This document shows positions 49,487 to 58,451 of a DNA stretch of 64,000 nt, piece by piece. The stretch comes from an uncultured Clostridia bacterium (GTDB lineage Bacteria > Bacillota > Clostridia > Christensenellales > Borkfalkiaceae). The notes beneath the pieces are model-generated. The model was not told the DNA's origin. It searched no databases and saw only the letters and a list, made by a program, of their open reading frames with translations. Position 1 is the first letter of the stretch, and each line of letters starts with the position of its first letter. The DNA lies in contig CAKQRD010000010.1 of assembly GCA_934271275.1 (NCBI GenBank), positions 1-64,000 on the forward strand, written 5' to 3'. A program made the position numbers and the translations under genes.

Positions 49487-51457
49487 TTACTTTTTGAGAA
49501 CGGATTTGGCGGTGGCGACTACGTTTTCCACCGTAAATCCGAATTTCTCGAAAAGTCGTCCTGCGGGAGCGGACGCGCCGAAAGTTTCCATTCCCACGAC
49601 CTTGCCGTCGAGTCCGACGTATTTATACCAGCCGAGCGGCGAACCCGCTTCGATTGCCACTCTCGCTCTCACGCCGTCGGGGAGAACGCTCTTTTTATAT
49701 TTCTCGCTCTGCGCTTCGAAATCTTCCATACAGGGCATAGAAACGACTCTCGCGTCGATACCCTCGTTTTTGAGTTCGGCTTTCGCCTTAACCGCCAAAG
49801 ATACTTCGCTGCCCGTCGCGATGAGTATGACGTCGGGAGTCTTTTTGTCGCTGTCCGCAAGGATATATCCGCCCTTGAACGCTTCTTTGCCCGTACCTTC
49901 GAGCATCGGGAGCGTCTGACGTGATAAAAAGAGTGCGGAGGGGTGTTTTCCGGTAAGCGCGGCTATCCACGCGGCGGTCGTTTCTCTGCCGTCCGCGGGG
50001 CGATATACGTTCATATCGGGCATCGCGCGGAGTCCCGCGAGGTGTTCTATCGGCTGATGGGTAGGTCCGTCTTCGCCCACGCCTATCGAATCGTGCGTTA
50101 AGATATAGACGACGGGAAGCTCCATAATCGCGGACATACGCATAGCGTTCTTCATATAATCGGAGAACACCGCGAAGGTCGCGCAGTAGGGGATAAGTCC
50201 GCCGTGGAGATACATACCGTTTACGATAGCCGCCATAGCGTGTTCGCGGATACCGAAGTGCATATTAGAACCGCTTCTGTCGGTCGCGGAATAGCTGCCG
50301 CGGTCTTTTATGTTGGATTTGTTTGCGGGCGCGAGGTCTGCGCTGCCGCCGATAAGATTCGGAATATATTTTGCGAGCTTGTTGAGAACGGTCGCGCTGT
50401 AACCTCTCGAAGCGTCGTCTTTCTCGAACTGCCAAAGTTCTTCGACGTTTTTAAGGTCGGGAAGCTCGCGTTTTTTCCAAGAAATATACTCTTTCGCGAG
50501 TTCGGGGTAAGCCTTTTCGTATTCCGCGAACATAGCTTTCCACGCTCTTTCCGCTTTTCTGCCTTTGCTCGCGAACTTTTTGCAATGCTTAAAGACTTCT
50601 TCGGGAACTTCAAACGGCGCGTAATCCCAGCCGAGTTCTTTCTTTAACGCGGCAAGGTTTTCTTCTCCGAGCGGCGAGCCGTGGCAGCTTGCCTTGCCCG
50701 CGAGCGGCGAACCGTAGCCGATGACCGATTTAACGATGATAAGCGAAGGCTTTTCGGTTTCCGCTTTCGCTTTCTTTATCGCGCGGTTAAGCGCGGCGAG
50801 GTCGTTTGCGTCTTTAACCTTTATAACCTGCCAGCCCATAGCCTCGTGGCGTTTGCCCACGTCCTCGGTAAAGGTGATGTCGGTGCTGCCCTCTATGGTA
50901 ATATCGTTGTCGTCGTAGAAAACGATAAGCTTGCCGAGTTTAAGAGAACCCGCGATGGAAGCGGCTTCGTTTTCGATGCCTTCCTGCATACAGCCGTCGC
51001 CGCAAACCGCGTAGGTGTAGTGGTCTACGACGGGAAAGCCCTCTTTGTTGAATTTATTCGCGAGATAGTTTTCCGCGATAGCCATACCGACGGCGTTGGC
51101 GATACCTTGTCCGAGAGGTCCGGTACTCGTTTCGACGCCGGGGCAGACGCGGTATTCGGGGTGTCCCGCGGTGCGCGAGCCGAGCTGACGAAAGTTCATA
51201 ATATCTTCTTTTTTAAGACCGAAGCCGAAAAGATAGTATAAAGAATAGTCGAGCATAGACGCGTGACCTGCGGACAGCACGAATCTGTCGCGGTTGTCGA
51301 AAGCGGTGTCCTTGGGGTTGAAAACCATATTCGTGAAAGCCGCGTAGCCGATAGGCGCAGCGCCGAGAGGCATACCGGGGTGACCGGATTTAGCCTTCTC
51401 TATAGCTTCCGCGGATAAAACCCTTATCGCGTTGACCGTTAGTTGTTTGATTTCCAT
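49487..51457 (-). CDS. tkt: Transketolase
   Basis: 656-residue thiamine-diphosphate enzyme of the non-oxidative pentose phosphate pathway. The N-terminal signature is EKAKSGHPGMPLGAAPIGYA. The ThDP/Mg motif is GDGCMQEGIENEAASIAGSL through NDITIEG. The pyrimidine domain has GIREHAMAAIVNGMYLHGG, and TFAVFSDYMKNAMRMSA follows. The length fits the family. The start at 51457 (MEIKQLTVNAIRVLS) has GGAGGA 6 nt upstream; the frame running to 51559 crosses the promoter. Monocistronic between promoter and terminator. Confidence 0.97.
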   Translation of the reverse strand: MEIKQLTVNAIRVLSAEAIEKAKSGHPGMPLGAAPIGYAAFTNMVFNPKDTAFDNRDRFVLSAGHASMLDYSLYYLFGFGLKKEDIMNFRQLGSRTAGHPEYRVCPGVETSTGPLGQGIANAVGMAIAENYLANKFNKEGFPVVDHYTYAVCGDGCMQEGIENEAASIAGSLKLGKLIVFYDDNDITIEGSTDITFTEDVGKRHEAMGWQVIKVKDANDLAALNRAIKKAKAETEKPSLIIVKSVIGYGSPLAGKASCHGSPLGEENLAALKKELGWDYAPFEVPEEVFKHCKKFASKGRKAERAWKAMFAEYEKAYPELAKEYISWKKRELPDLKNVEELWQFEKDDASRGYSATVLNKLAKYIPNLIGGSADLAPANKSNIKDRGSYSATDRSGSNMHFGIREHAMAAIVNGMYLHGGLIPYCATFAVFSDYMKNAMRMSAIMELPVVYILTHDSIGVGEDGPTHQPIEHLAGLRAMPDMNVYRPADGRETTAAWIAALTGKHPSALFLSRQTLPMLEGTGKEAFKGGYILADSDKKTPDVILIATGSEVSLAVKAKAELKNEGIDARVVSMPCMEDFEAQSEKYKKSVLPDGVRARVAIEAGSPLGWYKYVGLDGKVVGMETFGASAPAGRLFEKFGFTVENVVATAKSVLKK

Positions 51458-51530
51458 ATAATCCTCCGAAATCGGGCGCGGGCGGGAAATTAGCGAAAGC
51501 GTTTCCTCTGCGCCCTTGTATATTGATTCT

Positions 51531-51559
51531 ATTATATAGTATATCGGCGGGATTTTCAA
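51531..51559 (-). promoter_or_regulatory. Promoter of tkt
   Basis: On the minus strand TTGAAA (51559-51554), a 17-bp spacer and TATAAT (51536-51531). Confidence 0.85.
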
Positions 51560-51599
51560 GCCTTTTTTAAGTCTTTTCGGGTAAAATATTATAAAAAAC

Positions 51600-51628
51600 T
51601 TGACATAAACTCACGCCTGTGGTTTAAT
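51600..51628 (+). promoter_or_regulatory. Promoter of proS
   Basis: TTGACA at 51600-51605, a 17-bp spacer, and TTTAAT at 51623-51628. The leader to the ATG is about 100 nt and contains repeated GATATAT words but no recognised T-box. Confidence 0.7.
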
Positions 51629-51733
51629 TATAGAATAGCAGAGGTATAGTTAGTTATATTGAGATATATCGGGATATATAGAATATAGAGCTTATAATTA
51701 TAAACCTTGAAAAACGATTTACACGGAGAAGGT

Positions 51734-53164
51734 ATGGAAGACAAGAAGTTCGTAAAAGAGATAGCGGACATAGAAACGAATTTTACTCAATGGTTCACGG
51801 ACGTGGTGTTAAAAACCGAACTCGTAGACTACGGTCCCGTTAAAGGCACTATGGTAATAAGACCTTACGGCTACGCGATTTGGGAAAACATTCAGAAAGA
51901 TATGGATAAAAGGTTTAAGGAAACGGGCGCGGAGAACGCGTATTTCCCCCTGCTTATCCCGATGAGCTTTTTTACGAAAGAGGCGGAACACGTCGAAGGG
52001 TTCGCGCCCGAGGTCGCGGTGGTCACGCACGCGGGCGGGGCAAAGCTCGAAGAGCCGCTTGCTATTCGTCCTACCAGCGAAACGATAATCGGAACGATGT
52101 ACTCGAAGTGGATACAGTCTTACAGAGATTTGCCCGTGATGATGAATCAATGGTGCAACGTTATGCGTTGGGAAAAGACAACCCGTCCGTTCCTCCGTAC
52201 GAGCGAGTTTTTGTGGCAGGAAGGGCATACCGTCCACGCGACCGAAGAGGAAGCGATGGAAGAAACGATGAGAATGCTTAACGTTTATAAAACGTTTGCG
52301 GAAGAAACGCTCGCTATCCCCGTTTTCACGGGGAGAAAAACCGAAAAGGAAAAATTCGCGGGCGCGGTCGCAACGTTCGGAATGGAAGCGATGATGCTCG
52401 ACGGAAAGAGCCTGCAAGCGGGTACTTCGCACTATTTAGGACAGAATTTCTCCAAGGCGTTCGACATAAAATATCTCGATAAAGACGGAAAGCTCAAATA
52501 CGGCTATACCACGAGCTGGGGAACTTCCACCCGTATGATAGGCGCGATAATAATGGCGCACGGCGATCAGAGAGGACTCGTTCTGCCGCCGAGAGTCGCT
52601 CCCGTTCAGGCGGTTATCATTCCCGTCGCGGCGCATAAGGGCGGCGTTACGGAAAAGGCGCAGGAAATAGAGAGCGCGCTCAAAGCCGCGGGCGTGAGGG
52701 TAAAAACCGACCTTCGCGAAATGAGTCCCGGCTGGAAGTTCAACGAATGGGAAATGAAAGGCGTTCCCGTGCGTATAGAGATAGGTCCGAGAGACATAGA
52801 AGCGGGACACGCGGTGATTATGAGAAGAGACACTCTCGAAAAGAGTACCGTTTCTCTCGAAAGCCTTGCGGAAACCGTAACGAAGCTTCTCGATACTATT
52901 CAGAAGGATATGCTGGAAGCTTCGAGAGCGAGAAGAGATAAAAAAGTCGTTCACGCGGATACCCTTCAAGGTATATTAGACGGCGTAGAAGGGCAGAATT
53001 TCGTAAAGGCGGGCTGGTGCGGTTGCCGCGAGTGCGAGGACAAGGTAAAAGAATTCGCTTCCGCGACCGCGAGAGTTATGTGCGACGAAGAGGGCGTTCC
53101 CGAGCGTTGCGCTATCTGCGGAAAACCCGCAAAGCATAACGTCATTTTCGCGAGAGCTTATTAA
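51734..53164 (+). CDS. proS: Prolyl-tRNA synthetase, short archaeal/eukaryote-like type
   Basis: 476-residue class II synthetase without the bacterial editing insertion. Motif 2 is NQWCNVMRWEKTTRPFLRTSEFLWQEGHT (in parts MRWEKTTRPFLRTSEFLW). The C-terminal zinc-binding domain has CGCRECEDKV and CAICGKPAKHNVIFARAY, ending in the Tyr typical of this type. It charges tRNA-Pro. The start at 51734 (MEDKKFVKEIADIE) follows GGAGAAGG; the ATG at 51707 was rejected. This form is frequent in Clostridia. Confidence 0.96.
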   Translation: MEDKKFVKEIADIETNFTQWFTDVVLKTELVDYGPVKGTMVIRPYGYAIWENIQKDMDKRFKETGAENAYFPLLIPMSFFTKEAEHVEGFAPEVAVVTHAGGAKLEEPLAIRPTSETIIGTMYSKWIQSYRDLPVMMNQWCNVMRWEKTTRPFLRTSEFLWQEGHTVHATEEEAMEETMRMLNVYKTFAEETLAIPVFTGRKTEKEKFAGAVATFGMEAMMLDGKSLQAGTSHYLGQNFSKAFDIKYLDKDGKLKYGYTTSWGTSTRMIGAIIMAHGDQRGLVLPPRVAPVQAVIIPVAAHKGGVTEKAQEIESALKAAGVRVKTDLREMSPGWKFNEWEMKGVPVRIEIGPRDIEAGHAVIMRRDTLEKSTVSLESLAETVTKLLDTIQKDMLEASRARRDKKVVHADTLQGILDGVEGQNFVKAGWCGCRECEDKVKEFASATARVMCDEEGVPERCAICGKPAKHNVIFARAY

Positions 53165-53266
53165 AAACGTATTAAAAAAAGCTTAATAAAAAAAGCGCGC
53201 CCCTTTCGGGAACGGGGCGATAGATTGAGAGAAAAGGGGAAATTTTTCGGAGAAGATTACGATTAA

Positions 53267-54130
53267 ATGTTAATTTTCAAAAAAGAGATAAGTAGCGGCG
53301 TTGAGTATCAGCTTGCCGAAATGGGCAAAACGGAGGTCTATATCATTGCGGCGATAGTGCTTGCGGTGGCGCTGACCTTTTACGCCCTGCGCTCGGTAGG
53401 ACTTTTCACTCTTTCGAGAAGAAAGAGCTATAAATTCGCGTGGCTTTCCTTCGTGCCGTGCGCGTGGCTGTACTGCGCGTGCCGCCTTATCGGTGAAACC
53501 AAGCTTTTCGGCGTAAGCTTCAAAAAGCTCGCGCTGTGGGTAACGATAGTTTTCGCCGTCGGCGAGGCGTTGTCTCTCGTTTATAATTTTATCGAATGGT
53601 ATCCCGTGGTAGGGTATTTTACGCAGGGCGGCGAGGTGACTGTTTTAACGGGCGTGAGCGGCGGCGCGTACGTCTTAACGGGCGACGATTTTACGAATCC
53701 GTTTCCTCCCGTAAACCTGCCGATTTTTAAGGTAATAAACGTAATCACCTATTTCACGAGCCTTTTCACTACGCTCGTAACGGTGTTTTTGTATATCAAT
53801 CTGTTCAGGAACTACTGGCCGCAGCATTATATACTCGCTTCGGTGCTGTCGTTTTTCGGGCTGTTCGGCGTGTTCGTGTTCGTTATAAGGAACAAGTCCG
53901 AAATGAAGTATTCCGATTATCTCCGTTCGCGATACGGCAACGTTTACGGTCCGTATTCCAACCCGTATTACAGAAACGGCAACGGCGGGTATAACGGAGG
54001 CGGCTACGGCGGAAATTACGAAAGACCGCCCGAAACTCCGTTCAAGGATTTTGCGGAGCGCGGCGAAGTAGACCCCGGCGATCCGTTTTCGGAATTTTCG
54101 GACGACGATAAAAAAGACGATAACAAATAG
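53267..54130 (+). CDS. Hypothetical membrane protein with Gly/Tyr/Asn-rich tail
   Basis: 287 residues. About four to five membrane helices are seen (VYIIAAIVLAVALTFYALRS, FAWLSFVPCAWLYCAC, LALWVTIVFAVGEALSLVY, INVITYFTSLFTTLVTVFLY, and ILASVLSFFGLFGVFVFVI). A cytoplasmic tail follows that is rich in Gly, Tyr and Asn (YRNGNGGYNGGGYGGNYERP), and an acidic end (DDDKKDDNK). Similar proteins with this tail occur next to other genes in gut Clostridia without known function. It is upstream of mnmE by 68 bp. Met19 is an alternative start. Confidence 0.7.
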   Translation: MLIFKKEISSGVEYQLAEMGKTEVYIIAAIVLAVALTFYALRSVGLFTLSRRKSYKFAWLSFVPCAWLYCACRLIGETKLFGVSFKKLALWVTIVFAVGEALSLVYNFIEWYPVVGYFTQGGEVTVLTGVSGGAYVLTGDDFTNPFPPVNLPIFKVINVITYFTSLFTTLVTVFLYINLFRNYWPQHYILASVLSFFGLFGVFVFVIRNKSEMKYSDYLRSRYGNVYGPYSNPYYRNGNGGYNGGGYGGNYERPPETPFKDFAERGEVDPGDPFSEFSDDDKKDDNK

Positions 54131-54198
54131 AACGAAACGCGGGGCGGTCAAAAAAATGCCGTTCTGCTTTTCGGCGTTTTCAGGGAAAATTTATTTAA

Positions 54199-55530
54199 AT
54201 GAAGAACGATAACATAGCCGCAATATCCACGGCGGCGGGCGCGGCGGGCGTCGCGGTGATAAGAATAAGCGGAGACAGCTCCCTTTCGGTTGCGGAAAAG
54301 CTTTTCCGCCCCGTCGGCAAAACCCCCGTCAAAGATTTTATCCCGAATTTTATGTACGCGGGGGAGATAGACGCGGGCGATTTCAAGGACTTCGGGCTGT
54401 GCGTGTATTTCAAAGCGCCCAAAAGCTTTACGGGCGAGGACACGGTGGAATTTCATTCCCACGGCGGCGTGGCGATTTCCCGCGGGATATTGAAAAAAAT
54501 TCTTTCTTCGGGCGCAAGGCTCGCAAAAAACGGCGAGTTTACCCGCAGAGCGTTTATGAACGGCAAACTTTCGCTCGCTTCGAGCGAGGGGCTTATAGAC
54601 ATGATAAACGCGGAATCGACCGCGGGCGTTAAGGCGGGGTATTCCTTATACCGCGAAAAGCTTACGAAAGACGTTACGGAAATGCAGGAAGGGCTTACCG
54701 CCGCGCTTTCGCAGATAGACGCGGATATGGACTTTCCCGAAGAGGGCTTAGAGGAAACTTCGAGAGAAGCGGTATCTCTTGCGCTCGACGCGGCGATAGA
54801 AAAAACGGACGCGCTCCTTGCGACGTTCAAAACGGGAAGCCGCGTTAAAAACGGCGTAAAGGTCGGCATAGTGGGAAAACCGAACGTCGGCAAAAGCTCG
54901 CTTCTTAACGCCCTTCTCGGCTTCGACAAGGCTATCGTTTCGGGAATTGCGGGAACTACGCGCGACGTGGTGGAAGGTTCGCTCGATATAGGCGGCGTGA
55001 AATTTTTCCTTTCGGACACGGCGGGGATAAGAGAAGCGGACGGAATAGAGGGCTTCGGCGTGGAGCTTTCCAAAAAAGCGCTCAACGAAAACGATATTTT
55101 GCTGTTCCTCGTGGCGGCGGGAGATATAACCGCGGAGGACGAGCAGGTTTATTCCCTCTGCAAGGATAAAAACGCGCTTTTCATCGTGAATAAGACCGAC
55201 GAAAGCGACAAGACGGACGGGCGCGCGGACTTATACGTTTCGGCAAAAACGGGCGAGGGGATAGAAGAGCTTAAAAAGCTGTTATACGAACGCACGGTAT
55301 CGGAAACCGATTTAAGCGGCGATTTTTTGTGCGAGGAGCGGCACTACGAAGCTTTAACCCGCGCGAAAGAAAGTCTTTCGTCGGCGAAAAGGGGCGTCGA
55401 AACCGAGCCATTAGACGTGCTTGCGATAGATATAACCGCGGGGTGGCAAGCCTTGGGCGAAATAACGGGCAAAACTGCTTCGGAGGACATAATAGACGAC
55501 ATATTCTCGCGCTTCTGCGTGGGAAAATAG
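54199..55530 (+). CDS. mnmE: tRNA modification GTPase MnmE (TrmE)
   Basis: 443 residues. With MnmG it makes the 5-carboxymethylaminomethyl group on U34 of several tRNAs. The N-terminal folate-binding domain has AAGVAVIRISGDSS and GEDTVEFHSHGG. The inserted G domain has GIVGKPNVGKSSLLNAL (G1), TTRDV (G2), DTAGI (G3) and NKTD (G4). The C-terminus ends in CVGK, the catalytic CxGK motif. mnmG is not adjacent; a LysR gene follows 10 bp later. Confidence 0.97.
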   Translation: MKNDNIAAISTAAGAAGVAVIRISGDSSLSVAEKLFRPVGKTPVKDFIPNFMYAGEIDAGDFKDFGLCVYFKAPKSFTGEDTVEFHSHGGVAISRGILKKILSSGARLAKNGEFTRRAFMNGKLSLASSEGLIDMINAESTAGVKAGYSLYREKLTKDVTEMQEGLTAALSQIDADMDFPEEGLEETSREAVSLALDAAIEKTDALLATFKTGSRVKNGVKVGIVGKPNVGKSSLLNALLGFDKAIVSGIAGTTRDVVEGSLDIGGVKFFLSDTAGIREADGIEGFGVELSKKALNENDILLFLVAAGDITAEDEQVYSLCKDKNALFIVNKTDESDKTDGRADLYVSAKTGEGIEELKKLLYERTVSETDLSGDFLCEERHYEALTRAKESLSSAKRGVETEPLDVLAIDITAGWQALGEITGKTASEDIIDDIFSRFCVGK

Positions 55531-55540
55531 AGGAGGAAGA

Positions 55541-56437
55541 ATGGCGAACTTAGAGCTTTACAAGGCGTTTTACACGGTTGCGAAGTGCGGAAGCTTAACG
55601 AAGGCGGCGGAAGAGCTGTATATATCCCAGCCCGCCGTTTCGCAGGCGATAAAGCAGCTGGAAACACAGCTCGGCGGCACGCTTTTTAACCGCACGCACA
55701 AGGGAATGGAGCTTTCGGAAACGGGCGGCAAGCAAATTTTCCCGCTCGTCGAGCAGGCGTTAAAGCTGTTCGAGCAGGTGGAAAGCAAATACGCGGAGCT
55801 TAAAGACACCGCCACGGGCGTGGTGAGAATATGCGCTTCGGACACGGTAGCCACGCATTTTCTTCTTCCGTACATCAAAAAATATCACGAGCTTTATCCG
55901 GACGTGAACCTGATTTTGCAGAACGGCACTTCTGGCGAGACGATAGAACTGCTTAAAAACAAAAAAGGCGACATAGGTTTCGTAAATCTTCCGATAGACG
56001 ATTCGGACGTGAACCTTTTGTCCACGGTTATGCAGCTGCACGACACCTTCGTCGCGAGCGACAGATTTTCCGAGCTGTTCGAGGGAACGATTGATTTGAG
56101 AAGATTGCAGGATTACCCGCTTTTAATGCTCGAACTTTCGACCTCCACTCGGCAGGCGATAGTTTCTTTCGCCCATTCGCAGGGGATTCACCTGCACCCC
56201 GAAATAGAGCTTGCTTCCTTGGAACTTATGGCGGAGCTTGCAAAATCGGGCATAGGCATAGCGTGCATACCGAAAGAGTTCGTCAAGCACGAGATAGAAA
56301 GCGGCAGTCTTAAAGAAATAGTCACTTCGCCCGCGCTTCCCACCCGCGCGATAGGCTTGTGTCTTCCTAAAAACGACAACCTGACCTTTGCGGTGAAAGA
56401 GTTCTTAAAGCTCATAAACGCGGAAACGCAGGCGTAA
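55541..56437 (+). CDS. LysR-family transcriptional regulator
   Basis: 298 residues. The winged HTH is at 1-60 (LYKAFYTVAKCGSLTKAAEE, then SQPAVSQAIKQLE), and the periplasmic-binding-like effector domain follows (GVVRICASDTVATHFLLPYI onward). It is 10 bp downstream of mnmE with AGGAGGA before the ATG, so it is read in the same transcript. That is unusual for LysR genes, which are often divergent from their target. The target is not evident; uppP follows 99 bp later. Confidence 0.9.
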   Translation: MANLELYKAFYTVAKCGSLTKAAEELYISQPAVSQAIKQLETQLGGTLFNRTHKGMELSETGGKQIFPLVEQALKLFEQVESKYAELKDTATGVVRICASDTVATHFLLPYIKKYHELYPDVNLILQNGTSGETIELLKNKKGDIGFVNLPIDDSDVNLLSTVMQLHDTFVASDRFSELFEGTIDLRRLQDYPLLMLELSTSTRQAIVSFAHSQGIHLHPEIELASLELMAELAKSGIGIACIPKEFVKHEIESGSLKEIVTSPALPTRAIGLCLPKNDNLTFAVKEFLKLINAETQA

Positions 56438-56500
56438 AATATAAAATAAAAATATAAAATAGTAAAATATAGAATATAAAATATAGAATACAAGTAAATA
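56436..56500 (+). repeat. AT-only low-complexity tract
   Basis: A run of AAAATATAAAATA-like words (about 60 bp, nearly without G or C) fills the lysR-uppP spacer. It may provide an unstructured or bent leader. No clear promoter is seen because TATAAA words occur at many registers. Confidence 0.5.
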
Positions 56501-56536
56501 AAAAGCATAGAAAAACGTAAAAAAAGGAGAAGGTTT

Positions 56537-57322
56537 ATGGAAATCTGGCAGGCGATAATTCTGGGCGCGGTTCAGGGCTTTGCGGAATTTCTGCCCATAT
56601 CTTCGAGCGGACATCTGATTTTAATTCAGCACTGGTTCGGCATAACCGACAACGTAACCTTTTACAGCATAATGCTGCATATCGGCACGCTTATTCCCGT
56701 TATCGTGGTTTTGTGGCGGGAAATTATAGGGCTTTTCAAAAAACCGTTCAATAAAATGCTGTACCTGATAATCGCCACCGTTCCCGCAGGAATAGTCGGC
56801 ATAATATTTACCAAGGTATTCGACCTCGACACTCTTTTTTCGGAACATATCTGGCTTCTCGCGGTAGCGTTTTTATTGACGGCGGCGGAGCTTCTGTTTG
56901 CGGAAACGAGGGCGAAAAAGGTCGAGCTTATAAACCCGATAAACTGTAAAACCGCGCTTATTATGGGCTGCGGTCAGGCGATAGGAGTGTTCCCCGGCAT
57001 TTCGAGAAGCGGAACGACGGCGACCTTCGGCACGATAGGCAAGGTCGAAAGAGAATCGAACGCGAACTTTACCTTTATAATGAGCGTTCCTATAATTCTC
57101 GCGGCGGCGCTTTTAGAAGGGATAAAGTGCATAAAGGGCGACGCGGTCGGCGAGATTGCCGCGCTTCCTCTGATACTCGGCGTACTCACCGCGATGATAA
57201 CGGGATACATAGCCATAAAATTTATGCTCAACATAATAAAGAAAGCAAATTATAAATGGTTTTCGCTGTATCTCGCGCTTATGGCAATAGCGACGGTGGT
57301 TACGGCGATAGCGGAGAAATGA
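56537..57322 (+). CDS. uppP: Undecaprenyl-diphosphate phosphatase
   Basis: 261-residue BacA-type membrane enzyme that recycles undecaprenyl pyrophosphate for cell-wall synthesis and confers bacitracin tolerance. Both signatures are clear: AVQGFAEFLPISSSGHLIL (residues about 10-28) with the catalytic Glu and Ser, and PGISRSGTTATFG (about 155-167) with the essential Arg. About eight membrane helices. AAGGAGAAGG precedes the ATG. It overlaps a 43-codon ORF at its end. Confidence 0.96.
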   Translation: MEIWQAIILGAVQGFAEFLPISSSGHLILIQHWFGITDNVTFYSIMLHIGTLIPVIVVLWREIIGLFKKPFNKMLYLIIATVPAGIVGIIFTKVFDLDTLFSEHIWLLAVAFLLTAAELLFAETRAKKVELINPINCKTALIMGCGQAIGVFPGISRSGTTATFGTIGKVERESNANFTFIMSVPIILAAALLEGIKCIKGDAVGEIAALPLILGVLTAMITGYIAIKFMLNIIKKANYKWFSLYLALMAIATVVTAIAEK

Positions 57323-57450
57323 TGGAAGGAAAAGACAGAGCAAAAAGAGAGGAAGCCGAGCTTTTAGCCGCGCTTATCACGGCTTCGCCTGCAAAGTGCG
57401 CGTACCTTACGAGAAAAATCGTAAGACTTAAAACCAAACGAAAAAAATAA
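57319..57450 (+). CDS. Small basic protein overlapping uppP
   Basis: A 43-residue ORF that begins in ATGATGG, overlapping the uppP stop by 4 bp. This is the arrangement of a translationally coupled gene. The product is helical and basic (EGKDRAKREEAELLAALITA, then LTRKIVRLKTKRKK). Codon use matches the host. I do not recognise a family. Confidence 0.55.
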   Translation: MMEGKDRAKREEAELLAALITASPAKCAYLTRKIVRLKTKRKK

Positions 57451-57480
57451 AAAGATAATTACAGAAGGAGCAAAAGAAAA

Positions 57481-58077
57481 ATGAAAAAGTTTTTCGGAGA
57501 ATTCAAGACATTTATCACGCGCGGAAACGTGCTTGATATGGCAGTCGGCGTTATCGTCGGCGGCGCGTTCACCGCGATAGTAAACGCTTTAAGCAACAAC
57601 ATCTTAAAGCCGCTCATCAACGCCCTTTTAAGGGTGCTTCTCGGCGCGGACAGCCTTTCGGAAGTATATACCTTCCTCTTTAAAAAGACCGACGAAACGA
57701 CGGGACTCGTTGACCTTGCGAACTCCATTTACATAGATTGGGGCGCGTTCATAAACGCGATAATCAACTTCCTTATCATCGCGTTCGTTCTTTTCCTTAT
57801 CGTAAAAACGATAAACAAGGTTAAAGAAAACAACGAGAAGATTAAAAGCGACGTAAAAAAATGGCATCTTAACAAATCCGAACGCACGGAGCTTGCGGGC
57901 GCGGGCGTAAACGTTAAAGACAGAGCGGCGGTAGAAGCGTATTTCGCGAAGAAAGAGGCGGACGAAAAGGCTGCGGCAGAAGCGAAAGCCGCGGCGGAAG
58001 CGGAAGAAGCCGCTAAAAACAGCACGGAAGGACTTTTAAAACAAATCCTCGCCGAGCTTAAAGAAGGGAAAAATTAA
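57481..58077 (+). CDS. mscL: Large-conductance mechanosensitive channel MscL
   Basis: 198 residues. The pore helix FITRGNVLDMAVGVIVGGAF then TAIVNALSNNILKPLINAL is canonical, and the second helix (AFINAIINFLIIAFVLFLIV) is at about 82-101. The protein is about 60 residues longer than the usual 130-150 because of a C-terminal extension with an Ala/Glu/Lys-rich coiled segment (EKAAAEAKAAAEAEEAAKNS) before the normal-looking end LLKQILAELKE. MscL opens under membrane tension to release osmolytes. Confidence 0.95.
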   Translation: MKKFFGEFKTFITRGNVLDMAVGVIVGGAFTAIVNALSNNILKPLINALLRVLLGADSLSEVYTFLFKKTDETTGLVDLANSIYIDWGAFINAIINFLIIAFVLFLIVKTINKVKENNEKIKSDVKKWHLNKSERTELAGAGVNVKDRAAVEAYFAKKEADEKAAAEAKAAAEAEEAAKNSTEGLLKQILAELKEGKN

Positions 58078-58108
58078 AACTTTAACAGCGGTAAAAAAAC
58101 TAAAAACG

Positions 58109-58143
58109 CGGCGCGCGGAGAACTCTTCTCCGCGCGCTTCGGT
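58109..58143 (+). terminator. GC-rich hairpin after mscL
   Basis: GCGCGCGGAG, a short loop and CTCCGCGCGC pair over 10 bp. Only a weak T stretch (TTCGGTATTTT) follows, so it may be a poor terminator. Confidence 0.45.
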
Positions 58144-58190
58144 ATTTTAAATCCCGTTTAGGCATAAACTTTATTTACGGGGTGGCGAAT

Positions 58191-58451
58191 ATGGGGTTTA
58201 TAGAAGGAATAAAAGAATGTCTTTCGGAGGCGGGAATAACCGCCGAACCGCTGTTTCGCGCGGTGCTTTTCGGCGACGACGCGTTGTATTTGGAGGGCGT
58301 GCGGTCGATAAAAAGCTATTCGGAGAGTAAAGTGGAATTGCGTATCAAAAAGGGCGGGCTTACCGTTCTCGGCGAGGGGCTGTTCATAAAAAAATATTGC
58401 GCGGGGGATCTGGCTGTATGCGGAAAAATTCTTTCGGTAAAGAGAGATTAA
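58191..58451 (+). CDS. yqfC: Sporulation protein YqfC
   Basis: 86-residue member of the YabP/YqfC family, induced in the mother cell during sporulation in B. subtilis. The family pattern is seen in VLFGDDALYLEGVRSIKSYS, then ELRIKKGGLTVLGEGL and the end DLAVCGKILSVK. The ATG at 58191 was chosen; an upstream GTG at 58182 is possible. It overlaps yqfD by 34 bp. The pair indicates an endospore-forming lineage. Confidence 0.9.
   Translation: MGFIEGIKECLSEAGITAEPLFRAVLFGDDALYLEGVRSIKSYSESKVELRIKKGGLTVLGEGLFIKKYCAGDLAVCGKILSVKRD

Noticed and set aside
53188..53220. Hairpin CGCCCC/GGGGCG after proS
   Set aside because: The T run is on the minus-strand side, where no gene would need it. As a plus-strand terminator it lacks the T tract.
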